From Gnetum montanum (lineage: Eukaryota > Streptophyta > Gnetopsida > Gnetales > Gnetaceae): a DNA stretch of 64,000 bases. Below are positions 46,401 to 57,429 of this stretch, piece by piece. The stretch's first letter is position 1. The number at the start of each line of letters is the position of its first letter. A program made the translations under genes and the position numbers. The notes beneath the pieces were generated by a model, which made no database searches, was not told the DNA's origin, and saw only the letters and a list, made by a program, of their open reading frames with translations. The stretch spans positions 259,005 through 323,004 of the forward strand of contig MNCI01007938.1 of NCBI GenBank assembly GCA_015680685.1, written 5' to 3'.

Positions 46401-46914
46401 GGCTCTAAGAAAAATAATTTCCTTACATTTGAGCTAAGAGTTCTTTTAAGAAGTCTCTAGTCAAAGGATGATTCCTATCTTTCATCATTCCACACACTTT
46501 AATAACTAGGACATCACAAGCTATAGCTAATAACTTCACTAATAACCTTTTCTTTAGCTCTATTGGAGCTTCATCTTTGTCTTGATTGATCTTCCTATTA
46601 GTCACTTTAAGATAGACTACATTGGTATCATCTAGCTAATGCATCTTTCTACTGTTGGTAGTGGAGTATATACTCTTTAGAGCTAGAGGAAAGTTTCATT
46701 GTTCCCTATACCTTTTTTCCATTACTCTCAAATTCCATAAATTGATAAATTCCCAAAAGGAAAGTTTTAGAGAAAATAACTTCTTATGGTTGTAGTCATG
46801 TTGTAGATGTATTTTCCACATTTGACACCCCATCTCTAAGGTTGTCAAATAAGGATCCACAAACCTTGGTAACTTGAAGGTATTCCCTTCAAAACATACT
46901 ATGAGGATTTGTGT

Positions 46915-47122
46915 ATAGTAAGCATGTAGAAAGATAGCTCCATGACACTTAACCCATATTTCATTAATAACCTACTAATCAACCCTTGGTTAAAAAGCTT
47001 CTCAAACCAACTTGATTAATAGTAAGCATGTAGAAAGATAGCTCCATGACACTTACCCCATATTTCATTAATAACCTACTAATCAACCCTTGGTTAAAAA
47101 GCTTCTCAAACCAACTTGATTA
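46915..47122. repeat. tandem duplication, 104 bp period, nearly perfect
   Basis: ATAGTAAGCATGTAGAAAG begins at 46915 and again at 47019. The two units agree across their length apart from one visible A/C difference (ACTTAACCC against ACTTACCCC). It is much younger than the decayed frame in which it lies. Confidence 0.85.
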
Positions 47123-47565
47123 AATGGGAATACAAGTAATTCATCAAAAACTCTAGAGCCTATGCATCAAAGTAGCTTCTCTAGTAGACAACTAGGAAGA
47201 ATTCATAATAGGGATCCTCTAAACAAGTGCTTCTCTATGATGTGAAGTCAATAAAAATTGGGATTGTTCTTTCAAGTTTAGAAACCTCATTTAATTAATA
47301 GTCTAATCAAAAATTAGGTAAAGCTTAATTGAAACCATTTCTCATGAATTTCTAAAAGGTTCTACTACAATGCATCATTCATATATTGAATAGGAAAGAA
47401 TTGTCTCTTATTCTCCAAAGCTACCTAGGCCCAAACATGATAGTCAAAAACTAAATTAATTTCATAGCTTGAACAAAATTTTAAAGTTGAAATAAAAATT
47501 TTGTGAGGGAACCTTAGCTACAAAGCCTTTAAAATTGCATTCCTATATTCCCAAGCCTTTTCTAG

Positions 47566-47570
47566 ACTAG
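47566..47570. repeat. TatC target-site duplication, left copy (ACTAG)
   Basis: ACTAG directly precedes the left LTR and is repeated at 57425-57429 directly after the right LTR. It is the expected 5 bp for Ty3/gypsy integration. Confidence 0.9.
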
Positions 47571-48464
47571 TGATGAGCGATGAGGTACCCCTATGCCCAA
47601 CTATACAAATCACAAAGTGTTCACGTGTGATCCAATTGAATTCCATGGACTTTATAGTTTTCAATACACTAGTCTGCTAGGAAGTGAACCTTGCCCTAAG
47701 CTCATTTGTTGTCTTCCCGATTACACTTTGAAGCATAATGGTATGGTTAAGTGTAATTGAGCATATTATTTTTATCATTTTATGGTTTATGTTTTTAGGT
47801 ACTTGAAGAGAAAGAGAGAGATAGAATAATTTGATGACTAATCTAAATTAACTAACTAACTGGTCTCTAACTAATCCTAACATAAGCATCCATTCCCACT
47901 TTCCGTACATGTCCTAAATCCATGTATCCACTACTAGGTTACCAAGTTCTATGCTACTAGGTGCACCAAGCACTAACGCTATTGGGATTACCAAGCGAAT
48001 ACATGTTACACTCGAAGCAGTCGTACTAATGTATTTGATTTATCTAGCTTATCTCACTTAATTATCTTAATTAGCTTAATCACTAAAAAATATTAAATAA
48101 CTAATTAAAAACATCAAATTCATAAATGAAATATTTAATCTATCTCAAAATGTTACAAGGTTTACCAAAAAGCTCATCTTTATTGTCGCACACACTGTCA
48201 TGCTCAAGTACAACAATGCTTGAATAAAAATTTGTACACTCAATGACTCCTACTATGGGCACTCCAAAAAATATTCTAACTCTCAAATGGAAAAAATTCA
48301 AGAGCTCCACTACTACTATGACAAGACATCCCATAAATGCAAATGATGAGCTCATATTTATAGGCAAAAGCAAACCTGCATCAATGGAGCCTTATCGATG
48401 AGGCCCAATTGACGAGGCCGTGTCGACGAGGCCTCATCAATGCAACCAAAAATGTGACTCATCA
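47571..48464 (-). repeat. TatC 3' LTR
   Basis: 894 bp. The U3 end (48370-48450) carries GATGAGGCC, GACGAGGCC and GCCTCATCAATG words repeated about every 12-15 bp. The minus-strand TATA box TATAAATATGAGC lies at about 48351-48363. The poly(A) stem-loop is at 48176-48231 (ATCTTTATT intact, partner AATAAAAAT with one change). Confidence 0.85.
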
Positions 48465-48474
48465 TACCCCCATT
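48465..48474 (-). promoter_or_regulatory. TatC polypurine tract
   Basis: The minus strand AATGGGGGTA abuts the 3' LTR, the same motif as the TatA tract at 23952-23960. Confidence 0.7.
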
Positions 48475-48699
48475 ACTAAATGAAATCTCATCGTTGAGTT
48501 CCTTTATAAAATTGGGAAGGTATGGGATTATTGACTAATTTTTAACAAAATAAGACAAAATGGACTAACTTGACAAAAGTAAGTGCCTAAGTGTACAGAT
48601 CAACACATTATAAAAATTATGGTATTCATGACACAAAATTGAATACCATGATGTGAGTTTTCAAACTTGGATAGCATGCTCTCTAATGATGTGAAGTTG

Positions 48700-51521
48700 G
48701 CAAAAGAAAGTCAAATAGTCCTAGGAGGTGGTGGCTCCTAAGGTTCTAAGGGATCTTCACTAGCTTCAAGCATGTGTGACAGTCGAGGTAGCTATGGTTG
48801 TCTTACTACTATTGCAACTTCTGATGAAAGGTGAAAATCATCTAGCAATGATTTCATTTTCTCCTCCTTACTTCTAGGATCATGCATCATCCACATAGCT
48901 TTACCAATTTGGATTGGAACAGGCACATCCTAGGGACATGGGATTGCTGGAAAGAGCTCCTTCGAATTGATAAACCAAGTAGTGAATTATTTGTGTTCAA
49001 TGTTGAATGTTCTAAATACATCCTATAGCTCTTGTTAATCATTCATTTTTTTGGCTAAGTTCTTAGTAGTTGATTATTGATCTATGAATCATGCTCTAAG
49101 AACTTTGAGTTCAACATTTGTACTCTCAAGATTATGCTTGGTGTCTTTATAGTGTTTGAACTCTGCCTTGTATAGCAAACATGAGTTAGCTACTTATTTT
49201 TCCAGCTCTAATCATGGCTATCCAGTAGTCAACATTGCTAGGTTCACATAGTGGAGATTGGTCAACTCTATGTATTCTATTATCTCCTCCACCTACAACT
49301 CCTTTAGGTAGATCTCCATTTCATTGTAGGCATCAATCCCATCAATGATGGGCTATCATATTTCTCTTCCTTGCCGAAGTTGTTAAAGAGCTTCATTTAC
49401 TTTCAGCTTTACGATCTAGATGTGCTTCTCATTTACTTTCTTCTACAAGCCAACCTACTCTCTATAGTGATTTTTAACTCTTTTAAACTTCAAAGTTTCA
49501 TTTTTCAAGGAGACGATCTCAATGGAAAACTTCTAGCATAAGCCACAGACTTCCTCCATAGATAGATTTTGAGTTTTTGTGATCAATTGATGACTGAATT
49601 CCTCCATTTTTTCTTTTTGAGCATCAACATTTTGCAAGTGATGATTTTCTACGGTTAGAGCCTCATTCTCTTGCCGCATCTAAACCAAGTCCTTCTAAAC
49701 TAAATATTTCTTTGCTTCTACCATGAACTGGTTGAAAATGGTTAACATCGCTTCCTCCTTAGCCTCCCTGAATCATTCTTGAAGTTGTTGAAAAGCTTCA
49801 TCTCTAGTTATTGTTGGGTTGAGGAGTGCAAGATCAGCAAGATGAGCATGTAATTTGGCAACCTCTATGGCAAAGCATTGATTCTATGCTTGAGCTATTT
49901 TAAGTTGCCCCTTTAAGATAATGCATTTGCCCCTTACTTCTAGTAGCTCCAATTGGGTTGCACTGATGTTATCCAAAAAATCAAGGATATCTAAAATCAG
50001 TTACCTGGTTCCTACCAGTCGATCTAGCAATTCTTCATGTTGTACTACACTCAATCTTTTGTTAAGCAGATGTGTACACATCTTGAAGTGTAGATATGCC
50101 TAGTACAAATACTATAGGTTACATTAAGTACTTCAGCAATGTATTTAGTAACTACTTTAGCTACAATCTCTTACCCTTGGTGCTACATCACCAATACAAT
50201 GGCCCCTTCACCTTCCTCCAAACACATCAAAAAAAAGGTATCATTCCTAAGGATTTCTAGGAATAAATGATGTTGCAATAATAACATCGTTACCTCTCAA
50301 GCATTGGGATCAAACCTCATAGGCAATTGCATTTTTTGGGCAAAGAATACTGGTCCAATCCTTTCCATCTAGATAATTTTTTAAGCCACCTCATTAAGGT
50401 GATTCATCATCATTAAATACATAGACAGGTCTGCACTACTCATCCCTGCACACTACTCTTACTTACATAAGAGCTACTCTTAAATTTCACATAAGCATTC
50501 AATGGTTGCATAAGCCTTCAGTGTTGTCTCTTGAGTAGATGTTGGAGGTGGTAGCTTCTCCTCTTCTAGCTATGGTAGGTGTCTTTTCTTTCATAATTTT
50601 AGGCCATGAATCTAAAGCAACATGTCTAATTATGTCATTGATATAGCAAATGATTCCTCTCCTTTCGTAGATTTTTTGGATGAGGCATAGAAAGGGCATG
50701 GTTTTCCTTCTGCATTCATTTTCCTTGAAGCATTTTTTGATCTCTAAGTAGATCAATTATGGAAGGTTTATAGGAAATTTCCTGCTTAGAGCAGCATGTG
50801 CCCAAGTGGAAAAGGTAGTCACCTTGCTAGGTCTCACCTTTGGATTAAGGTGCTAGGTTACTATCTTGATGTAGATGCGCTCTACCAGTGTAAGTACCTC
50901 GAACTCCTTACAATTAACCTCATAACACTGCTAAGTCCACAAATTTTTGGCCTCAGGGTCATCTTATGTTGATAGCTCTACTAGTTTTGTCCCAATATCA
51001 GGCAACCCCAATGCTTGTATAATAGCCTTGACTAAGTAGGATACCTAAATATCCTTTATTTTTACTATGGACCTTGCCCTTCTATTTTTCCAGAAAAGAT
51101 ATGTCTCTCCCATGTACCACTCCCCACTAGAGATGATGATTGGTCACATGGGAGGGATTTTCAATTATGTTCTAACTTCTACTGGAGCTTTCTCTAGAAA
51201 TGGCCCAAACTTTAGTTCTTGGAGAACTGAGCATTGAATCTCTTAGGGTATAATGATGTCAAAGAAAGTTTGAGTTAAAGTGACTTCAAGCCTTGGCATG
51301 GGTCCTGGTGCTTCCTCTCACTATGATTACTCTATTGGCACTTCTTCTTTTGAAATCTATTAAACAGATTCCACTTTGGGCTTCTCATGAAGAGGGCCCA
51401 TTGCATGGGTTGCCTCTAGTATTTGTTGGGCTTGTTCTTGTTGGCCCCTTCTAGCTTTGGGTTGTTTCTTCCTTAGTTGAGAGGATTCTCCTACCCATAG
51501 GCATTTTAGTCTTGGTGCCAT
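48700..51521 (-). pseudogene. TatC post-integrase extra reading frame (env-position, coiled coil)
   Basis: It starts at an ATG (51521-51519) with MAPRLKCLWVGESSQLRKKQ. About 51000-51060 reads YLVKAIIQALGLPDIGTKLV, and 50900-50640 includes IYIKIVT, HLNPKVRPSKVTTFSTWAHA, LIYLEIKKCFKENE and YERRGIICYINDIIRHVALD. From about 49830 to 49350 it is coiled-coil-like (EAFQQLQE, REAKEEAMLTIFNQFMVEAK, HHLQNVDAQKEKMEEF). The N-terminal domain resembles, by pattern, the putative plant transposon protein domain of Athila/Tat elements. No signal peptide or membrane segment was seen, so an envelope role is not supported. Stops are frequent, often TAG for Gln. Shared with TatB and, in related form, TatD. Confidence 0.6.
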
Positions 51522-53000
51522 CTGTAATCACAATAAGACCATGGGTTAGCAATTTTTTGTGTAACATGAAACAAGTGGAATACTTTTATCTCCTTAGGAT
51601 AGTTACGCTTGGCTAAGTTGTGATTATGGCTCATTTAATTAATTCAATCAATATTTTATTTATATGTTATTGTTAATAAATCATTCCATAGGATGTCCGG
51701 ATGGGTAACTCTCAAAAAAATTGATGTTTGTATATTGTTAACCTTATTAACCCTTTGGGGGAGATACAAAGAATTTTTAAAAAATTTCATCAAAAACCTT
51801 AAGGTTTGCAACCACCACAATAAATATTTTACCTTTGGTAGCTGCAAGATCAAAGAACAAAGTGATTTGGGCAAACAGTTGGGAAGTTATGGACTCTAGA
51901 AGATTTTGGGCTCTAAAAAATGGCAAAAACTCCCCTAGCATTATGAAACAAATGATAAAAATTTTAAATTTTTTGGTGGTATATATAGAGTTTTTGTGAT
52001 GCATCAATAGGGCCTCATTGATGGGGCCTCATCAATGTAGCTATTAACCACCATTGACTTAAGTTGACTTGGTCAAAACTTGAAAATTACAAAGAGATTT
52101 TGAATGAAATTAGGATCAAATGGAAGCCCAAACAACTATGAACATGATGAAAATATTAGAAGAGGGTGTTGAAGTCTCAAAAATTGAGAAAATTAAGAAA
52201 ATGGATAAAGAGGATGGAAAATGATAGATCAAGGCACACACAATGGCTTGCTTAATGGAATATGCGAAGAGTAGGATTGTAGCAATGTCTAAGGTAAGGA
52301 ACTTAACTAGCCAAACCAAAAGATATGCAAGTGGACCCTCCCCATAGTAGGCTCATGCCCTTGTTGCCCTTACAAAACCTCAACTAAGGAGTTAGTGGGC
52401 CCCATAGTTTATTAATGGTAACGAAAAATTAAGGACCAACCAAAAAGAATCTATCTAAGAGTACAAAGAGTATTGAGTCTCCTTGAAGTCACACCCTCTA
52501 CAAACTATTAGATCATTCCTAATTCCAAAACTACCAAGGTCACCAATTGATTAAAAGTTTCTTTAATGGAAGGGACCTCAAAGTCCTAGAACAAAGAAAA
52601 TCATAGAGTTTATTGGATGGGCAGATGACACGGACTCACTACCTATTCCATGAAAAATAAACCATGTCATAGTCATCAAACATCAAAATTTAAGAATATA
52701 AACTAGACATTGACAATCACAACATTAACCCCAAACCATCATCAACAAATAGCAACAGTGGCACTATGTCCTAAGATAATAAAACACTGTTATTAGGAAA
52801 AATGATGAAAATTCACACTAAAAAAAATAAGGTAAAATATATAAAAAAGTATAAAATAATCAAAAAAATGTTCAAATATACTAATGATGGTGTAAAACAA
52901 AAAATGGCAAAAATGGAAGAAATTGAAAATCAAAAAATTTGTAAAATAAATAGCTTGTAAAATCAAAAATGTGGAAAACAAAAAATAGGAAAACTAAGAA
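51522..53000. other. TatC spacer between integrase and extra frame
   Basis: No domain recognised; the open frames here look incidental. At 52003-52045 the words GCATCAATAGGGCCTCATTG and ATGGGGCCTCATCAATG repeat the GATGAGGCC motif of the TatC LTR U3, far from either LTR. Confidence 0.4.
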
Positions 53001-53700
53001 GCCATATGAATTGTTAGCATAGATGACCATCTCCTGCACAACTAAGTTGGAAGGAGGAGATCCAAAAAATTGAACACAGTAGTCCATCCATTAAGATGGT
53101 AGTTGCATTAGCTTATCTTTGTTCTATGAAAGTTTTTATTTGTTGGATGTTGATCAACTACTTTTTATTTAGGCTCTCAAGATTGTAAATTAACATGATC
53201 CTAGAGGGAAAGATTTGTTCAATTATATAAGGTCCCTCCCACAACATTTGGAATTTGGTCTTCTAGGGTACATGTGTGGGATTCCAATAGAGAACCTTAT
53301 CTCTTGGTTGAAGTTTTACCTTTCATATTTTTAGCTCATGATGTTGCTTATTGAATGTGTTGGACACCTCATTCAAAGATAGGCCCACCAATCAGTTTTC
53401 ATCTAGCACATTAAGGTTGATTAATCTTTCTTTCTGTGCTAGACTTAGGTCAAGATTTAGATCACAAGCTGTTGAGAGTGTATGAAGTTCAGATTGAATC
53501 GAGAGCATTGGAAGTTTTTTGAACACTAACTAGTAGGGAAAATAGCCAATAGGAAGTTTACATGTTGAATGGTAGGCCAAAAGGGCATCGTTGAATTTTG
53601 TACACCAATCTTTCTTATATTTTTTAATGGTCTATGTCAAGATTTTTTTGATCTCCCTATTGGTTACATCTACTTGACTATTGGCTTAGGGGTGATAGGG
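53000..53700 (-). pseudogene. TatC integrase, C-terminal half only
   Basis: The minus strand reads TTPYHP and, after a stop, ANSQVDVTNREIKKILT (about 53700-53640; the usual Glu is Asp), then KVLYWNPTHVP and KTKFQMLWEGPYIIEQIF (53300-53210), the C-terminal domain. It ends near 53025 close to GCAGGAGATGG, the counterpart of GGGGGAGATGG in TatA and TatB. Everything from protease to the integrase core is missing upstream. Confidence 0.75.
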
Positions 53701-53860
53701 TGTTGTTAATTTATGTTCAACCCCCAAGCCCCTAAGCCAATAAGCCCTATCACCCCTAAGCCCCTAACTCATGTTGTTTCTGATTGGTTCAAATTTTAAT
53801 GTATGTTCAACCCCCAAGTATGGATGCCAACCTTGATCCAATCAGAAACAACATGAGTTA
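53678..53860. repeat. rearranged junction with inverted and direct copies
   Basis: TATTGGCTTAGG (53679-53690) is inverted at 53731-53742. CTTAGGGGTGATAGGG (53685-53700) is inverted at 53745-53760. A 22-bp word at 53766-53787 is inverted perfectly at 53838-53859. TATGTTCAACCCCCAAG occurs directly at 53712-53728 and 53802-53818. It sits where about 3 kb of pol is absent, so it marks the deletion junction. Confidence 0.85.
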
Positions 53861-53869
53861 GCATCATAG

Positions 53870-56440
53870 TATGGATCCAAGGTAGTGTTTGGTTTAAAGG
53901 GTACTCAAAAGTATTTAATGTAGAGGATGATGGGATTGAAGATGTAGGATGATTAGCTGTACTAGCTTTTGAGGGTTGGAGAGGACTATTTGATCAAAAG
54001 AAGAATCTTTTTTCTAGATCGATTATCCAAACCACTTGATTGGTAAACCGGTTCTGATTGTACAGCCCTCATAGCATTTCATTGCTATGGCTATGGAGGA
54101 ATCTAATCCTACATGGATGGAGCAAGAGGTAATTGGGTTAAGGGTAGAGGGATGTGTGTAGATAGATGTGGTGGATGGTATGGATATGGGTTTTCTCCAT
54201 GAGTAGATGGTGAATGTGTTTGGTGATACTCTGAATGGTAATAGTGTTGTTGAAATGAAGCATGAATTACGGAACTTCTTGGAGAGATGGATTGCTGATG
54301 GGTTGCTGAACATAGTACCCATATGGATCTAGTTACATGTAAGGATATTGCTGCCTTGGCCATGTCATTCCCCATGATTATGGTTGATGCCACTATTGGT
54401 ATTGTCCATATGATTGTGGTGGAGTTCCACTTGGATAGTAAGCTTGTTTTTGTTAATGGAACTATCTTGGATTGCCTTAAGGATAAGGAAATCATCTAGT
54501 TGCTTGCCTACATGCTAATTGAGGATTCAATGTGTACACCTAAGAGTCTTGTAAGTGTAATACCATAGGGTAACACCCCTTTGGATGTTCATATTAATAG
54601 ATGTCACAACTAGTTTCATCATCACATTAGGTTTCCACAACTTCCTCTATGATAGTAGCTTTGCCCTTACCTCTTTGGTAGGCACGTTCAGCTTCTTTTT
54701 ACCTCCTATAGTTATGATCACTATTTTGCTCTTTGAATTCTTCAGCAATCTTCATAGCAATTTGGAATTTTTTATCCAAAGAGTCCCATAATTTATCAAC
54801 CATTTCCAAAACATCAAAAATAGATTTTTAAATGGTAAGGTTTTCCTATTCACCACTTCATTGAGTGGTGACTCCTCCTCATTACAAAATTAGACCTCTC
54901 TTTTCCTAATGGAAGGGCCCCTCTTATACTCTTCTACACTTGTTCTTTTTGCAACTCACCTTCTTCTTTTGCTACTTACTTAATTAGCCTTTGGATCTGA
55001 TGAGCTATTAATTCAAATAGTCTCCCTTGGGTATAAATCCCAAGAGTTCTTCTAGTTTTTACTCTAAGCCCATCTATGATGTGGCAAAGTTGTTCCCTCT
55101 AGGAATAACCCTGACCAAGGTATCAATGTAAGAGTGAATAGTATCTACCCATGGTGGCATCTAAGGGTTCAGGTGTTCCCTATTTTTAGCCTTGGAATTA
55201 CCTTCTCAAATTAGACACTATGGAGTACATCTAGTATTTGTCATTAAATAGCTCTAACATGGTACTCCATTAGTGAATGGATTCTAGTTCTAAGGATTGG
55301 TACCAACTCTCAGCTTCTTTAATGTGTCTCTTGGGAAAAATCTTGAGTTTCTACTAGTCATTTTCAATGTTCTATAAGGCATAAGAATTGTGGAAAGCTT
55401 GTAGATGATTTTACAAATTAGAATTGTATCCCCCCTCAAATCATGGAATATTATTCATGTCTAAGTGCTTGATCCAACTATCTTTCATTTGCCTAGTTAT
55501 AATTCTAACTACCTCTACAATATTAAGCATACTTCTAGTCACCAATAGAGGTTCATCATCATGATTGTGTCAATGACATCAATGATGGTTTCTATCACCT
55601 TTGTGTTCTTGATGGCTTTGATGGTCACCAGTGTCTTGTTGATCACCTTCATCATGATTATTTTAATGATAGCTTTTATGAAAACTGGTAGATGAAGAGG
55701 AATGTTTAAAATCAAATGAAGAGGATGGAGAGGAATGTGGACCACCACTGCCACCATGGTGTCCACCACCACTTTATTGCACATTACAACCTCCATCCTT
55801 AGATCCCTTGCCATTGTGATGTTTTCCTGAGTCCCTACCTTGACTATTACTTTTTCCCAAACTTGGTTTATGAAAAGTGGATCATAGGTTTAGGGTCACA
55901 CCCTCATTATAAAAAATAAGGGGTGGAGAATCTTCATGCTAAGAACCTTTGAAGGGAATATTCTCATTGTCATTTTGATTTATTAGGAATAAGGGATTAG
56001 TGAAATGTTTCCCCTTTGTAAACTCATGGTGCTTCACTTCGTGTTAATCTTGCTTGCATTGTGTTTCAATGGGATGGTAGTCCCAAGTTTCATGATCATT
56101 CACAACGTATTCCTCATGAAGATCTGAAATGCCCAACCTTTTAAGGGTTTGAAATAGCATCCCAAGCATAGATCAATCAAAGGGCAAGATGATGTTGCCC
56201 TCTATATCATGCCATTGCAACTATTCATCCTAATGTACAATGAATGTTAAGTCTAGTACATACTCATCTAGATGAGTATATACCACTTTACACTCTTATA
56301 GGGTCAATGGTTTGACATCTTCATGCCTACGAGAAGAAGAAATTTTGCAAAACAAATAAAATTATCAATGTCCTTAGTAGTTATATGTCGTTTGAGAGTG
56401 ATGTTGACCTTGAGTTCATCCAATGATATTAACAGTATTC
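53870..56440 (-). pseudogene. TatC gag region (decayed)
   Basis: Minus strand near 56290-56170: EYVLDLTFIVH, DIEGNIILPFD, the conserved N-terminal block. A His/Ser-rich linker follows at 55780-55560 (HHGGSGGPHSSPSSSFDF, HNHDDEPLLVT). The capsid core is at about 55480-55260 (IKHLDMNNIP, FEGGYNSN, NHLQAFHNSYALQNIEND and WYQSLELESIH). Further text down to 53870 matches the gag-protease interval of TatB. Many stops. Confidence 0.7.
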
Positions 56441-56475
56441 ACTAATCCTAGATAGCACACGTTCAACAAACAAAC

Positions 56476-56494
56476 TTCCCAACAATGACACCAA
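56476..56494 (-). promoter_or_regulatory. TatC primer-binding site (tRNA-Asp type)
   Basis: The minus strand reads TTGGTGTCATTGTTGGGAA beside the 5' LTR, a diverged form of TGGCGCCGTTGCCGGGGA. Confidence 0.7.
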
Positions 56495-57424
56495 TGATGA
56501 GCAACAAGGTACCCATACACACAACTACACAAATCACAAAGCATTCACGTGTGATCTAGTTAAATTCCATGGACTTTATAGTTTCAGATACACTAGTCTT
56601 CTAAGAAGTGAACCTTGCCCTAAGGTCATTTGTTTCCTTCTTCATTACACTTGTGAAGCATAATGGTATGGCTAAGAGTAATTGAGGCACATTATTTTTA
56701 TCATTTTATGTTTTATGTTTTGGGATACTTGAAGAGAGAGAGAGAGAGAGAGTAATTTGATAACTAATCTAAATTAACTAACTAACTAGTCTCTAAATAA
56801 TCCTAACATAAGCATCCATTCCCACTTTTTATACACATCCTAAACCCACATATCCACTACTAGGTTACCAAGTGCTACACTACTGGACATACCAAGTACT
56901 AACGCTACTAGGATTACCAAGTGAATACATGTTACACTCGAAGCAGTCGTACTTATATATTTAATCTATCTAGCTTATCTTGCTTAATTATCTTAATTAG
57001 CTTAATTACTAAAAAATATTAAATAACTGATTAAAAATATCAAATGCATGAATGAAATATTTAATTTATTCCAAAATGCTACAAGGTTTATTAGAAAGCT
57101 CATTTTATTGCTGCACACACCATTGTGCTTAGGTACAACAATGCTTGAATAAAGATCTATACATGCAATGACTCCTATTATGAGCACTCAAGAAAATATT
57201 CTAACACTCGAATGGAAAAACTACATGAGCTCCACTACTACTATGACAAGACATCCCATAAATGCAGCTAATGAGCTCATATTTATAGGAAAAAGCAAAC
57301 CCTGCATCAATAGGGCCTCATCGACACATCATTGCATGCATCAATGGTGCCTAGTTGACGAGGCCTAGTCAATGAGGCTACATTAACGAGGCTTCATTGA
57401 CACAACCAAAAATGCAACTCATCA
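56495..57424 (-). repeat. TatC 5' LTR
   Basis: 930 bp, alignable along its length with 47571-48464 but with many differences. It includes (AG)n near 56730-56750, which is longer here than in the other LTR. The stem-loop partner region is 57101-57156, where one arm reads AATAAAGAT and the other ATTTTATT. The U3 GATGAGGCC-type words lie at 57310-57400. Confidence 0.85.
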
Positions 57425-57429
57425 ACTAG

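Larger units (their letters stand above)
42352..47566 (-). mobile_element. 'TatD' remnant: post-integrase frame without pol
   Basis: Between the TatB LTR and the TatC LTR there is no LTR or pol, but the minus strand has three protein-like zones. At about 47500-46420 the text includes APIELKKRLLVKLLAIACDV and HPLTRDFLKELLAQM (46605-46423). At 46400-45440 there is coiled-coil-like, Lys/Glu-rich text with TAG repeatedly replacing Gln (ERLAITSLELE, ALDYSYLALLNIKE, RRTQELYDLARVKREVLLS). At about 43900-43300 an imperfect protein repeat has AEDVINFVVVNPLVVEEI and AKDIINLLSENPLIINEI. It looks like an expanded relative of the TatC extra frame. Confidence 0.5.
47571..57424 (-). mobile_element. Tat-like Ty3/gypsy element 'TatC' with perfect TSD
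   Basis: LTRs at 47571-48464 (3') and 56495-57424 (5') flank about 8 kb. Both start TGATGAGC and end CTCATCA on the plus strand. The 5 bp on either side are ACTAG (47566-47570 and 57425-57429), a perfect target-site duplication. Internal content on the minus strand: tRNA-Asp PBS, gag, a deleted pol (only the integrase C-terminal half remains), then a long extra frame (51521 to about 48700) and the polypurine tract. It cannot transpose by itself. Confidence 0.9.

Noticed and set aside
46082-46408. Ser/Tyr/Cys-rich plus-strand frame of 108 residues
   Set aside because: Antisense to the Lys/Glu/Gln-rich coiled-coil text of TatD; it is a shadow of that frame.
48700-51521. Envelope glycoprotein (endogenous retrovirus) interpretation of the extra frame
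   Set aside because: No signal peptide, transmembrane segment or cysteine pattern could be seen; only the position after integrase suggests env.
54109-54495. His/Ser/Pro-rich minus-strand frame of 128 residues
   Set aside because: Lies in the TatC gag-protease interval and reads as low-complexity linker; not a separate gene.
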